Shown here piece after piece: positions 1-10,512 of a DNA stretch of 64,000 bases. Position 1 is the first letter of the stretch; every line of letters begins with the position of its first letter. The translations under genes and the position numbers were made by a program. The notes beneath the pieces were generated by a model. That model worked only from the letters and a program-made list of their open reading frames with translations, did no database searches and was not told where the DNA came from. The stretch is taken from contig CAXIPT010000012.1 of the NCBI GenBank assembly GCA_964030475.1, positions 1,470,799-1,534,798 on the forward strand. The letters are read 5' to 3'. The DNA comes from Tethya wilhelma. Taxonomy: Eukaryota > Porifera > Demospongiae > Tethyida > Tethyidae.

Positions 1-239
1 AAGGTTATAGAGCCCTTTGAAAATGATGGAAGGAAAATCACAACCAATTGACAGACTGCAATGGTTGGAAGAAGCTTTCATCAATCATAAAAACAAATTT
101 CTGTGGGCAACAAAATATCTCCTTACGTGGGCATCTGATTCCAACCATGTAGAAGAGGGTACAACTACAAAACTTTGGAAAGCACTTCAAATTGGCACCC
201 AAAAACTGTACATACAGCTCTAAAACTACACAAAATGAA

Positions 240-571
240 TTGCTAGAAATATGTGGTGACTATATCAGGAACATACTACTAAAAGATACGTGAAGCCCGG
301 TTCTTTTGTATCTCTGCTGATGAGGTATCAAATAGAGAGCAGATGTCACTAGTTATTCGATTTGTGGATAGAGACATGAAAATAAGAGAGGAGTTTGTTG
401 GCTTTTATTCAGTGTGACAGTGGCATGATGGAGAAACCTTATCCCGCACTATTCTTCGAAAGATTCAGGATGAATGGGGACTTAAAATGAAGAACTGTAG
501 AGGTCAAACTTATGATGGAGCAGGAGCAATGGCTGGATGTGTTTGGGGAGTTTCTTCTCGGATTGTATATA
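240..571 (+). pseudogene. hAT-type transposase relic (DUF4371/ZMYM1-like), 5' piece
   Basis: Conceptual translation across several frames gives ISADEVSNREQMSLVIR, FVDRDMKIREEFVGF and, near 500-560, GQTYDGAGAMAG. This is the pattern of the DUF4371 region of TTF/ZMYM1-like hAT transposases, where the GQxYDGA motif is characteristic. The reading frame is broken by an in-frame stop and at least two frameshifts. A short open stretch at 17-223 upstream may be its N-terminal side, but I do not recognise it. The frame is cut at about 571 by a foldback element and similarity resumes near 1666. Family recognised from motifs only; dead copy. Confidence 0.7.
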
Positions 572-1652
572 TACAAGTAAAAAAAAACATTAGAAATGTA
601 ATGAGACACAGGAATGGCTAAATCGTAAAAAGAACGCAAACAAGATGGAATGGCTGTTAAAGTGTGAGCAGAATTCTTCCTGTATGGGCTGCATTTAACA
701 ATCTCCTTATTGATTCTGAGACTCTCATTTTGCCCACAGGAAGAATTTCTTACACACTCTAACAGCCATTCCATCTTGTTTGCGTTCTTTTTACGATTTA
801 GCCATTCCTCTGTCTCATTACATTTCTAATGTTTTTTTTTACTTGTTTGTTTTCATTTTTCCATAATTCTACAAATTACATTTGTGTTGGTGTGTGTAGT
901 TAGTCGTCTGGCAAGCCAGACTCACTGAGCCAGCGGCGGGCTGCTGCCGCAGAACCGGAAAGTTGTGTAGCCTACTTGATACTGAAGTGAAACACACATG
1001 TATCTCAGTCATTTGGAGGCAGGAGCTGCATCATAAGATTTACTTGCCTTTCTATATGTTATGATAATCAAAGTCCTGATTTATCTCTTAAGAAGAGCAA
1101 CCAGGTATCACAAAATAGTTCCAGACAACTTCAGTGCATTTAATTCCAAATAACGCACACTTTTGTGTGTGGAAAGTGTCGTCAATTCGAATTTTCTAGA
1201 AGCTAATGAATTATGCATCAGTGTAGAAATTAATGGCGGCCATATGGAGGAGGCGCTTTTCGCCTTGTATCCAGCTACTCAGCGAGAGGTGCTAAAAACC
1301 AATGGCAAAAGCGACTGTCCCGGAAGAAACCAAGTTTGTTCGTTCAAGAATCAGATTCTGAAAGTGAATAGTCTCTGAGAAAAGTTGAGCCAAGAGAGAA
1401 GAAGAAGAAGAATAAGAATAAGAAGAAGATGGAGAAAATTGGAGGTTTGGCATGTTTGTGTTTGTTACTTTAGCGATGGTTTTAGGCCATGTTTTTGGGC
1501 TCATTAGAAAGAGAAAGAGCTAAATATTAGCTTAAGAAGCCATTTAGTGCTAAGCGCTCAGTTTTTGCAGAGTTATTCGCGTGAATATTTGTATTGCGCT
1601 AATGGGCCATCCGTGCCATTCCTGTGTACCCAGTACTACCGTACTGGGAATA
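572..1652. mobile_element. Foldback element, family A, copy 1 (complete)
   Basis: The left part (about 572-850) is a near-perfect palindrome: an arm starting ACAAGTAAAA and containing ACACAGGAATGGC returns in inverse orientation around 730-845. The right end carries the 8-bp hairpin CCCAGTAC-TACC-GTACTGGG, preceded by GCCATTCCTGTGT, the inverse of the left-arm motif. The body holds a GAA-rich tract and a short open stretch (1163-1378) shared with the copy at 20.0 kb, which may be sequence conservation within the family rather than coding. It is inserted in TA-rich sequence inside a hAT relic. I see no transposase, so it is a non-autonomous element. Confidence 0.8.
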
Positions 1653-1665
1653 TATATATATATAT

Positions 1666-1905
1666 ATGTTATCAAAAGCCTGGATCTACATATTGTTAAG
1701 AATATGTTGGGTTTGGCTGATAGGTTTTTTAAAAACTCTCCCCAAGATTGGAAATGGTGATTACTAATCTAGCTGAAAATTACATACCAAAATGTACAAA
1801 ATTGAAAGAAATGTGTAGGACACGTTGGGCTGAACAATTGATGCATTTGGGATCTTTTTCCATGAAGCACCAGATTGAGAGAGGCTGTAGCAGAAATGGT
1901 ATGTA
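1666..1905 (+). pseudogene. hAT-type transposase relic, 3' piece after foldback insertion
   Basis: Translation gives VKNMLGLADRFFKNSP, then in another frame LITNLAENYIPKCTKLKEM followed by CRTRWAEQLMHLGSF. The CRTRW motif follows the DUF4371 region in hAT transposases of this kind, so this continues the relic at 240-571 on the other side of the inserted foldback element. The stretch expected between the two pieces (the HCxAHxLNL segment) is missing, so sequence was lost as well as split. Frameshifts are present. Confidence 0.65.
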
Positions 1906-1939
1906 GGGCATGTATTTACGAGCTTGAGGTGCAATATTT

Positions 1940-2815
1940 CATGACCTTATAGCTGTAGATTTCGAACAATCTGAACAGCTTGACAGTTTCAGAAATCAAC
2001 CATCATTTCCTGGTATGGGTATTAAAAAAATTATGATAATAATATAACCATACTTGAATAGAACAAGTCATGACTCAAACTTTCACATACATGATTGGGC
2101 AGAATAATTATGTCTGTGGTTTTATAAGTTGGTGAACACACCATCAGTTTAACAACAGTGTAGTTTTAATATTGGTATGCACAGCTAAATTGTGTGAATG
2201 TATGTATTATATCTTGTAGATTTTGTGCAATCTGAAGAATCAGACCTGTCAGTTAGTTCTGGACCAGCAGATTTTGCAGATAGTAAAAATGACAGAGCGC
2301 CAGCAAGCTGATAGCAAACAAGGTATGCATGCACAATGTCATGAGAGCTGGAATTTGCCAGCAGAATTTTTATTACATTTTCATTTTAAATTTATTTCAT
2401 TATTATATTTGCAATTACAGTATGTCTGTGGTTTTAATGGTATGCACATCTAAATTGTATACATGTATATTAGATTTTGAGCAATCTGAAGAACCAGTGT
2501 TGTCATTTAGTCTTGGACCCGCAGATTTTGAGGACCCAAAAAATGACAAAGAGCCACATGTACAGCAAGCCTCCTGTAACAAACAAGGTACATGCGTATG
2601 CACAATATCATGAGCTAGTGTTTATAACATAATCGCATCAAAATGAGTTTAGACTTGCCATCTGCAGATCCTAAACAGGAATATCAGCAAGCCACTAGCA
2701 AATGTGGTATGCATAATGTCATGAGTGTTTACTTGTTATCTGCTTATAATATATTACTTGAATGCAACCGTAGATATTCAGCAATCTAAGCCAGCCTCTG
2801 ACAAAATTGGTAGGT
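1940..2815 (+). repeat. Tandem array of exon-like units (DFEQSEE-type)
   Basis: A GATTTTGAGCAATCTGAAGA-like segment recurs near 1958, 2219, 2473 and, after a foldback insertion, 4961. The second, third and 4961 units are preceded by similar intron-like sequence with an AG, and the second and third end in AAACAAG followed by GT(A)TGCATG-type donors. The second and third units read DFVQSEESDLSVSSGPADF and DFEQSEEPVLSFSLGPADF, so the coding frame is preserved although the second has a stop. Two shorter AG...GT blocks (about 2665-2706 and 2770-2810) follow. The pattern fits repeated exon duplication in one gene or transposon N-terminus. I do not recognise the protein. Confidence 0.5.
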
Positions 2816-2902
2816 CTATTAAAAACAAATGAATATTATTATCATAATAGTATAATTCTTTACATCTTCTATATATCTTTATGATCCTACACACTACAAA
2901 GG

Positions 2903-3095
2903 TATCTATCTAGGATACCCAACAAACAAAAACCACTGTGTCTGGATAGACACAATCTGGAAAAGAAAGAGTATATTCCTCTGGCTAGAAAGCTAACGTT
3001 TGAAAAACAACTAACGGAGATATCTGATAGCATATGTTGTACTCTATTGAATGGAAGAACACTTGCAGAGCAAGAAAAGCTCAGAAGAATAAGAT
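2903..3095 (+). CDS. Unrecognised exon candidate downstream of the exon array
   Basis: An open stretch of about 64 codons beginning YLSRIPNKQKPLCLD and ending EQEKLRRIR runs to a GTAAGT donor at 3096. It is charged and looks protein-coding rather than random. It lies directly downstream of the exon-like array and upstream of a possible final exon, so the three may form one degenerate gene. No start codon is seen, consistent with an internal exon. I cannot assign a family; the exon boundaries are guesses from splice consensus. Confidence 0.35.
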
Positions 3096-3156
3096 GTAAG
3101 TCTGCTACACTGATAGTTTCATTATGACAATGTGTTCATTTTCCTTTTTGTATTAG

Positions 3157-3259
3157 TACATATAGCTACAGGAAGGTTCTTAGTAAGCTAAACATAAAAT
3201 ACGGTTCAAAAGAGGAGCTAATTAAGTCAGTGGAAAGAATGTCTCAAGAAACTAAATAG
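3157..3259 (+). CDS. Possible terminal exon, unrecognised
   Basis: After a TTTTTGTATTAG acceptor, one frame reads SYRKVLSKLNIKYGSKEEL and continues to VERMSQETK with a TAG stop at 3257-3259. Its composition resembles the preceding open stretch. The simplest splice phase from the upstream donor does not place this frame in register, so either the acceptor differs or the gene is broken. Confidence 0.3.
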
Positions 3260-3790
3260 AACAATCAGGTCATATAGATTAAAAAAATAGCCAAAACACC
3301 ATTTAGACACTTACAGATGGCAAGGTATATATTATCAACAAATATTTATTGCGTCCAGTTATTGTATTATGTTACTTACTTGACTTCATCATACATTAGT
3401 AAATTTCATTAAGTTCAAACTGTATAAATAAAATTAATTCGATTATCATAGTTGTACATATGCATGCATGCATTCTCAATCACCCAAGATGTATACACAT
3501 GTAATTAAAAGGTTTGTCTGAAAAGAGGCCAGGAAAACACTTAGTAGACTTCTCATAGAGCTACAAACACTTCTTCAAATATTCTATACGTTCTATACTA
3601 AGAGTGTATCACAATCTTAAAGTCAGTCTGAGTATATGCTTTAGTGTGCCAGTCAGTCGAACAGTCTGTGCAGGAGCAGTTTGTGCAATCTGAAAAATTG
3701 TTAATATAACTATAGTGCATGCTCAAGTACAAGGTAACACTTGTCTTACAAGACTGGGTGAATATTGATCATTAGTTTTAAAACAAAAAT
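3260..3790. other. AT-rich spacer
   Basis: No open reading frame with protein-like composition, no RNA gene and no clear repeat boundary was found here. The sequence is AT-rich with short simple runs (for example alternating TGCATG near 3460). Confidence 0.5.
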
Positions 3791-4724
3791 TAAAAACATT
3801 AAAAATGTAATGAGACACAGGAATGGCCAAATCACAAAAAAGAAAGCAAACAAGGGGAATGGCTGTTAGAGTGTGTGCAGAATTCTTCTATGGGCCGGCT
3901 GTCTTTTAACTATGTCAAGTCCTTTATTTTGCCCACAGTCTTTACACACTCTAACAGCGATTCTACTTGTTTGCTTTCTTTTTTATGATTTGGCTATTCC
4001 TGTGTCTCATTACATATTTAATGTTTTTTATTCTTGTTTGCTCTCATTTTTTAATAATTCTATTAATGAGTTTGTGCCGTGTGTATCAGTGTGTGTGTGT
4101 GTCCAACTGAATGTGAGACGGTACATGTCCTGCTAGCTTACTGAATTTGCAGGACCTGGTATCACTGCAGGCGGAGCAGTGGCATCACAAAACTTTGTTG
4201 CCTTCAGTGCTAAGTTGCTTATTCAATAGTAGCTAGATAGTTATTGAAGAGAGGTAGAGCTCACTGGTCAGGTAAGCTGTGGACTCCAAATAATGCACAC
4301 TTGCCTATGTGGAAGGGTCGTCAACTTTCTGTCTTGTATCTAGCGACTGGACGAGAGACATGAAAAACCGATGCCAAAAGCCACTGAGGACAAAAGTTAC
4401 TAAGTTTATTCATTCAAGAATTAGCTTCTGAAAGTGAGCGGTCTCTGAGAAAAGCCTTGCCAACATAGAATAATAATAATAATAATAAGAAGAAGATGGA
4501 GGTTTGGCATAGTTTAGTTTGGTACTTTAGCGATGGATTTTAGGCCATGTTTTTAGGCTTGTTAGAAAGAGAATGAGCTAAATAGCAGCATGAGAAGCCT
4601 TTAAGTGCCAAGCGTTCAGTTTTTGCAGAGTTATTCGGTTGAATATTTGTATTGCGCTAATGGGGCATCCGTGCCATTCCTGTGTACCCAGTACTATCGT
4701 ACTGGGAATATCGTACTGGGAATA
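3791..4724. mobile_element. Foldback element, family A, copy 2
   Basis: The left end AAACATTAAAAATGTAATGAGACACAGGAATGG forms a palindrome with sequence near 3950-4030. The right end carries GTGCCATTCCTGTGTACCC and the CCCAGTAC/GTACTGGG hairpin, followed by a second copy of TCGTACTGGGAATA. The body shares the GAA-rich tract and the AGTTTTTGCAGAGTTATTCG segment with copy 1. It lies inside the exon-like array, separating the 4961 unit from the earlier ones. Confidence 0.75.
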
Positions 4725-4751
4725 ATGCTTACTGTAGATACTTGTCACACA

Positions 4752-4860
4752 GCAAACCTAAATACACGTGCACACAGGCACACACCTACACACACAATGT
4801 CCCTGTGATTATCTATCGTGATCTCTGCGCACACATGCATGAACACACACACACACAACA
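4752..4860. repeat. CA-rich low-complexity tract
   Basis: Degenerate CACA and ACAC runs, interrupted by other bases, make the short open frames across this stretch low-complexity artefacts. Confidence 0.6.
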
Positions 4861-4924
4861 GTGTCCTAACCTGTGGGCACTCTTTTGCTCCGGCTATCAC
4901 TCGGTCATGTCACCAGGCTCCCCC

Positions 4925-5030
4925 ACATCTAAATTGTACGCATGTATATTATATCAAGTAGATTTTGAGCAATCGGAATAACCAGACTTGTCATTTAGTT
5001 CATCATTTTTGGCTCCCCTTCTCTTTTAGG
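4925..5030 (+). repeat. Displaced fourth unit of the exon-like array
   Basis: The intron-like lead CATCTAAATTGTACGCATGT and the segment GATTTTGAGCAATC match the units at 2219 and 2473, with a premature stop after about six codons. It is separated from them by foldback copy 2. Confidence 0.55.
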
Positions 5031-5130
5031 AATACCGTGAGGGATGTACGATGTGCACGCGTGCGACAAGGCCTTCACGTGAAAGTCACAAGGCGCTTTA
5101 AAAAGGCAGCAGCTACATTGCTCAGTTTGG

Positions 5131-5310
5131 AATGGCCAAATCGTAAAAAGAAAGCAAACAAGATGGAATGGCTGTTTGAGTGTGTGCAGAATTGTTCCTG
5201 TGTGGGCTGCATGTAGTACTCTTTTCCATGTTGAGTCCCTCATGTTGCCCATAGGAATAATTCTTTACACACTCAAACAGCCATNATTCCTGTGTACTAC
5301 CGTACTGGGA
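5131..5310. mobile_element. Foldback element, family A, truncated copy at an assembly join
   Basis: It contains the inner part of the family palindrome (AATGGCCAAATCGTAAAAAG and its inverse) and the right terminal TACTACCGTACTGGGA. A single N at 5285 sits where the palindrome meets the right end, and most of the body is missing. The deletion may be an assembly collapse rather than biology. Confidence 0.6.
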
Positions 5311-5878
5311 GAAAAGTAAATAGTTCGTTATAGCACAATTATTAACATGACACGTACTCGAAGAACATGTTTGGTTCAGAGGAGCTGCCTTGTCATATCT
5401 CTTCTTCCTTAAGAGTGAAAACAAGTCCGCATAATAAACACAAAGCACCTAAACTAACCCAACCAACATCAAAACATATCAAGGCAAACAAGACCTAATC
5501 CTCGCTATTCATATATAGAAATTATTGAACTATTCCAGTAGAGAGATCTATGAATTAAGAGATCAACACAAGTAAACGCCATAAACACAAACATCTATAG
5601 TACATTAATTATGACAGCACTAACCTCCAACAGTGTTGAATGTGTGGACACAGAAGCTGCCTTGTAACCTCTCTGAAAGTTCTTTATTCCATCTGGGAGA
5701 AAAGAGAGCTAGCTTATAAGTAGTACTAGTGTGCATGTCTTGGTTACTGATGCTATGGGTGTGTGCTTACTGTAGCTACATATCTTATTCCTGTCACTGG
5801 TGTTTCAACACGCAAGTCTTTAAATAGAACATAATGGTCATCATGAATAATTAATATTTACATGGCAACGCAAGCTAA
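5311..5878. other. Spacer without recognisable genes
   Basis: AT-rich sequence. No protein-like frame or repeat boundary is visible apart from the foldback end before it and the hairpin after it. Confidence 0.45.
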
Positions 5879-5986
5879 TTATAATAAAATTATATTCTTG
5901 TTCACCAACCCAGTATGCAGATTAAGTTTTATATTTTCAATCTGCCTACTGGGTTGGTGAACAAGAATATAATTTTATAATGACTA
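5879..5986. repeat. Long hairpin, about 45-bp arms
   Basis: The arm at about 5879-5924 (containing TTCTTGTTCACCAACCCAGTA) returns in inverse orientation at about 5941-5986 with a few mismatches and a loop of roughly 16 bases. This is the structure of a very short palindromic MITE. No coding content. Confidence 0.7.
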
Positions 5987-6206
5987 ATACCCAACCTTAC
6001 AAAAGCTAATTATAGCACCACATGGTCGCCATGTATCTATTGAGCAAATGCACACCATATAAGGCTGTTGAACCAGCTACATTTAGTAAACAAACACTAC
6101 TGAACAATGCCAACACTATAACACAATGCACATCTGTTGCAGCTGTCTTGTTACTATGCAAACCAATAACTAACTGTGGGTCTCAGATAGGCCTTGTGAA
6201 ATTATT

Positions 6207-6490
6207 CTTTTTTTTTTTAAGTGCCCCTTCGGGTTTACCACAATTGTGGCTAACGAGGGCCTGCAAATAGCCTAGGGCTAATGAACGCAGGTCCCCCGGG
6301 ACCGACGGCTTTACATCCCCTCCGAAGGATGCGGTGAAATTCACCTCCTCATTTTTTGGGGGTAGAGCTGAGTTAACTCCTAGGCAGAGCTCGAAAGAGA
6401 AAATGGGAAACAAATACCTGTGGCACTGGAGAGACTCGAACCACCTACCCATGGGTTGGGAGTCAGAGTCAAGCCACCAGGCCATTCTTA
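6207..6490 (-). mobile_element. tRNA-derived SINE with poly(A) tail
   Basis: Read on the minus strand, the 5' part contains a tRNA-like head with a good RNA polymerase III B box (GGTTCGAGTCTC, complement of 6431-6442) and a plausible upstream A-box region. A non-tRNA body follows (GGTCCCGGGGGACC, complement of about 6291-6304). The 3' end is an A run, seen as the T run at 6208-6218. Total length near 280 bases fits a SINE. An open frame across it on the minus strand is incidental. Confidence 0.7.
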
Positions 6491-6679
6491 AAAGTTTACC
6501 TATTATTCTATTGTTGAATTCTTCACCCTATTATTCTTTTTTATAATCCCAATTAATCTTGATGATTCACCATGATAATACACATACAAAATGATTATTG
6601 AGCAGTAATGCAATTACGTATGACTTTAAATTGTGGTGTAACAACTAAAACATCTAAACATGTCTGTAGTTATATTGAA

Positions 6680-7310
6680 ACATTGTAGATAATTCAACAT
6701 AATCTTCAAAAGCTGACTCTTGTCGAAAGGAAAAACTATTTGTCAGAATTGAGAACACACGCTCTGAAGCAGCAGATGTAGGCTGTATCAGTACAACCAA
6801 CTGAAATGCAGCAGCCCAGTCAGGAAGCTCATGTGCATGTGATTTCCATTACATCAACTGTGCTAGAAACATCTTTGGCAGTTGCCATGTAATAAGGAAG
6901 TTTTGATTTGAGATTATTCACTGTACCATCACAGTCTAAAAATGAAAAAGAACGCAAGCTTTCAATGTCACTAGCACTTGGTTTCAATTCTTCAATCATA
7001 GATGGTGAAAAATAACATGCTGCCTTGAATGCATTGAGATTGGGTTTCAAATCACTGTCAAACTTTTGTTTAAAGTAGACATATGCAGCTTTCTTTGGCA
7101 TACAGTAACAGCATTTGTTCTCTTGTGCTATTCCCATCAGCAAGATTCTTTGCTAATGCGTTTACATTGGGGTAGTCCTCAAGGGAAACAGCAGAGTATA
7201 TATGCCCATAAGCGTCTAGAGCAAGTACACTGTCTCCTTCAAGTGTATAAGTTGCTTTCACAAATGGCTCCATTGCATCTATGATTATTGTAGGTTCCTA
7301 CTTTTTGCAT
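6680..7310 (-). pseudogene. hAT transposase relic, C-terminal half
   Basis: Minus-strand frames read in order AMEPFVKATYTLEGD, LALDAYGHIYSAV, then after a frameshift KFDSDLKPNLNAFKAACYF, LKSKLPYYMATAKDVS and, in a third frame, HELPDWAAAFQLV, QPTSAASERVFS. The last is the signature of the hAT C-terminal dimerisation domain. At least two frameshifts make it a pseudogene. A related copy of the same family lies at 37.95-38.76 kb on the same strand (shared pattern DAMxPFVxATxxLEGD). Confidence 0.85.
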
Positions 7311-7756
7311 CATCATTAAAGGAAGGCTGACAAAAATTTATTTTTTGGTATCAAACTGTAGCTCAGGTGGTGTACATTTAGAATATCAGACTTTTTTTTA
7401 TTGCAAGTCTACAGTGGACAATAACCACAAGAATTGAGCTAAAAATCACTGCAAAATGAGATTGCAATGTATTTCCTTGATGGGCAGGGTTACATGTGAC
7501 GTCACGGGGGAACGAGTTCAGCGTAAAGAAGCACAAAGCATAGCCTGTTTGCTGTTTCTAGCCAGCNCACACTGACCTAGCTGTATCTAAATCAGGGTTC
7601 TCTTCCGCCTGATCTTCATGCAAGATCAGTGGGCCCATTAAATCTGCTGCAAACTGTTGCTTTTTGCTGAAAAATTTATCATCAGACTTAGCAGCCTTAG
7701 GAATCAGATAAATCATCTACAGCAGTTTAGCTAGCTAGAAGCAAGCCTTTAATATT
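7311..7756. other. Spacer with one unresolved base
   Basis: No gene recognised. An N at 7567 marks an assembly uncertainty. Poly(T) runs and an AT-rich composition are the only features. Confidence 0.4.
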
Positions 7757-7969
7757 GTGTCACAGAACTGGAACAGTTTTGTTGAAACCAACAAAGGATA
7801 CCTCATTATAATGTCGTGGCCAGTTCACTACAATATACAAGCACCAAACCAACAGGCTTTGGGTGACTTTGATGTGAGGTGGTGTCATTACCAGCCTCAC
7901 TTTGCTCTTGAGCACATTCAGAGCCAGGAAGCAGGCAATGGCAGTCTCTACGTAACCAAGGTAAACTAA
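7757..7969 (+). CDS. Unrecognised open stretch, possible 5' exon
   Basis: About 70 codons beginning MSQNWNSFVETNKG end close to an ACCAAG-GTAAAC donor at about 7962. The composition is protein-like (WCHYQPHFALEHIQ). It lies upstream of a repeated sponge-type protein on the same strand and could be its first exon. I do not recognise a domain. Confidence 0.35.
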   Translation: MSQNWNSFVETNKGYLIIMSWPVHYNIQAPNQQALGDFDVRWCHYQPHFALEHIQSQEAGNGSLYVTKVN

Positions 7970-8189
7970 CTTATACTCACATCGTAAGCAATGTGCAGTG
8001 TTAAATCTAGATTGTGGGGTGTTATATACTAGTTGTAAATCTAGAGTACATGTGGTATGCTATAATTTGAACACTGAAACAATTTTGTCTACAGACTAGT
8101 GTACACAAACTAAATAGGAATGTGGGCAGCCAAGAGCATTATAAATATGCAGTTTAGATTATCAATCCAAAACAATAGTCCAAGTATGT

Positions 8190-8822
8190 CACAAAGCCCT
8201 GGCGTGGAGTTTTTGCGAAGTTCACGGAGGTCAAGACCAAGTTAGCATCAGATTTTGAGAAGTTGTATCGGATATTGAGTGTGGGTATCTGGAAAAGATC
8301 TCCAAACACTGGATAGAAGACCACAGAGACCTTGAGGCCATGTACAACACTGTGAGCTTTGGGGAAGAAGTTATTATCTGGTGCAAAGATCGGGTGGACG
8401 AGGAAACTAGTGCAGTCAAGCCTGGACGTAAATGGAAGTCAACAGAATCAGATGTTAAATGTGCTGAAAAAATTGACCAGCTTGCCTCTGAGTTGTTTGA
8501 AAAACATGGAGAGACGTACAACATGCCTCACTTGCGAATTTGGGCCCGAATGAGTATGGACCACCTCCCTTTCCGCTGTTTGAAGATCACCAGACTCCTA
8601 CGCATTCTACAACTAAGCCTGGTAATCTATCGGATGTTCTCACATCAGCTGCTACAGCTCATGCTAAAAGGAGACACTAGCGAACTAAGAGCATCAGTAT
8701 CTCCTGGTAAAAAGGCACGTGTATCTAGTCAATACCTAGAGCAACTTGAGTGCCTCTAAGAATCAGGAATCCTAACAGATGAGGAGTATGATGAACAAAA
8801 GAGATCAGCATCAGAAAGCTGA
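8190..8822 (+). pseudogene. Repeated protein with SHOCT-like C-terminal tail, degenerate
   Basis: Frames joined by eye read VSDIECGYLEKISKHWIED, then RDLEAMYNTVSFGEEVI, EKIDQLASELFEKHGETYN and PHLRIWARM, followed in another frame by FPLFEDHQTPTHSTTKPGN, LSDVLTSAATAHAKRR, KARVSSQYLEQLECL, a stop, and ESGILTDEEYDEQKRS. The closing pattern resembles the short SHOCT-like helix seen at many C-termini. At least two frameshifts and one stop occur; a 10-base insertion at about 8676 is absent from the second copy at 10.85 kb. I associate this protein with sponge repeats from memory but cannot name a function. Confidence 0.5.
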
Positions 8823-8891
8823 ATGAGTAAAGTTTGAACTTGGACTTATGTGACTATATGAAATATTAAAGTAAAGGTGATCTTAATTAAG

Positions 8892-9866
8892 TCAAATGTA
8901 TCCATAATCCTTCATCCAACTATAACAGTCACTTGTAGTCACATTAGCGAATGCAGTGAGAATCAGTTCTTCTATTTCTGTTGTAGTTAGTGTTTGGATG
9001 GGGTCATATACTCGTAAGTAGTTCTTGATTTTGGAAAAGCATTCCTTGATTGGCATTAGGTCTGGGAAATGGGAATATGGTGGAAGAAATAGCAGCATTG
9101 CTCCAGTTTCCTCAATCAGTTGTTCAACAGCCTAAATATGGTAAATGCTGGCATTATCTAAAACAACTACACTTTTGGGATTGGTACCATTAAAAGGCAT
9201 TAACTGAGGTTGTAATAGTGCTCAAGGAAGTTACGGAACCTATCACCATTTACACTATTGGTTACAATGTCCACATCAATCACACCATCCAAGGAGATTG
9301 CAGCAATGCCTGAAATCCGTCTTCCACTCTTTTCTACAACAGCACGTGTGCCTCTAAGTGAATAACCAAACTTTCGGAGAGATAGTAGCTTGTTGGTACC
9401 AGATTCATCAACAAACACGAACATATGGGGTTATATCAGTGATATCTCCTCTTTGACCTTTTTTGCTCGTTTCTCTGCTGTGCACTAAGTCAGTTTTGTT
9501 GTGAAATTCTCTGCCTTTCCAGAAAGTTGTGGACAGTACTTGCGCAAACACTAGTGCCAGTAGATGCAAGAAGTGAATGCTGTAGCTCATGTAGTTATGT
9601 TGATGGATACTCTACAATTGCTTCTAGAAGGATTTGTTCATCTTGAGTTGTGAGCTTTTTGGTGGTCTTCTCATGATAACCTTGAACACTGATCAGTCTC
9701 CTCATAGTTTTGTTATTCTTTGGACTGTAGAAGGGTATACATTTAGAGCTTTGCCTATCTTCCTGTATGACAATCTCAAAACACACCTCTGATATACTAT
9801 TCTCCATCTCAGATCACTTGAATAGGCTTTTGTTCTTGTAGGCTCAATAGAATGTACTAGATCCAT
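8892..9866 (-). pseudogene. Tc1/mariner-IS630 (DDE_3) transposase, copy 1
   Basis: On the minus strand from ATG at 9866 the order is: helix-turn-helix region (RWRIVYQRCVLRLSYRKIG, then TVQRITKL), linker TTKKLTTQDEQILLEAIV, first catalytic block FVFVDESGTNKLL, second block VVLDNASIHRIEAVEQL (Asp present; this copy has a stop just upstream of that block), and LLFLPPYSHFPDLMPIKEC near the end. Length near 325 codons fits the family. The third catalytic Glu, normally in NPIE, reads MPIK, so the acidic residue is replaced by Lys. Several frameshifts and stops are present. Inactive. Confidence 0.85.
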
Positions 9867-9940
9867 GACTTCACTCAGCTCCAGCAGTCAGCTAGTGTTC
9901 ATTTTGTCAGATTTTGAATTCAAATTTGGTGCCAAACTGT

Positions 9941-10395
9941 CTAGGCCATGTGTGCACTTAGCCACCAAAGACAGTAATTGCATTTGCTAATTGCTACTAT
10001 GTGGTTTTGTACTGCAGCCAAAGAGTGTGGCAAAAGAGTATGAAACTGCTGTAACTTCGGTGGGTGAACAGTGTCACTTGCTGGTAGTGAGAATTTTGAT
10101 TTGCATTTTAAAGGCTTCTGCATGAGTAAGGCCAGTGTTACTTCCTTAGGGGTACACTTCCTCTTAGCCGCTTGCTCCTAGTCCTCTGAATCTGAATCAG
10201 CTTTGGAACTGGATATGGAGATCAAACTTCTATGTTCACTATCTAATATGTGGGGGTCTATTAAGTCCTCATCTGTATCTGAGGCTGGTTGGACTCTGGT
10301 GTGTTTTCTCTGCATTCTTTCTTTTCCCTTGTTTCGGGAATGGCTTGGTTGAAGAAGCTCGCATTAGTAGCCAGGCAAAAATAGTTGGTAGGGCA
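9941..10395 (-). pseudogene. Unrecognised frame upstream of mariner copy 1
   Basis: The minus strand encodes a stretch equivalent to that at 12149-12625, including MQKPLKCKSKFSLPASDTV and PPKLQQFHTLLPHSL. The serine/aspartate-rich part (complement of about 10190-10300) precedes it. It may belong to the same transposon as the mariner transposase or to a separate insertion. No domain recognised. Confidence 0.35.
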
Positions 10396-10512
10396 TGGCT
10401 ACCAATGATTATTTGTTTAAGCGAAGTAGGAGAGGGGGGAGTGGTTTGTGGGCATTCCCTCTTAAAATTTTGTAAGTAACTTCTGAAATACTATTTACTC
10501 TATAAATTCATT

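Noticed and set aside
6431..6490. Genuine tRNA gene on the minus strand
   Set aside because: The B box is good but the acceptor stem does not close and the sequence continues into a SINE-like body with an A tail.
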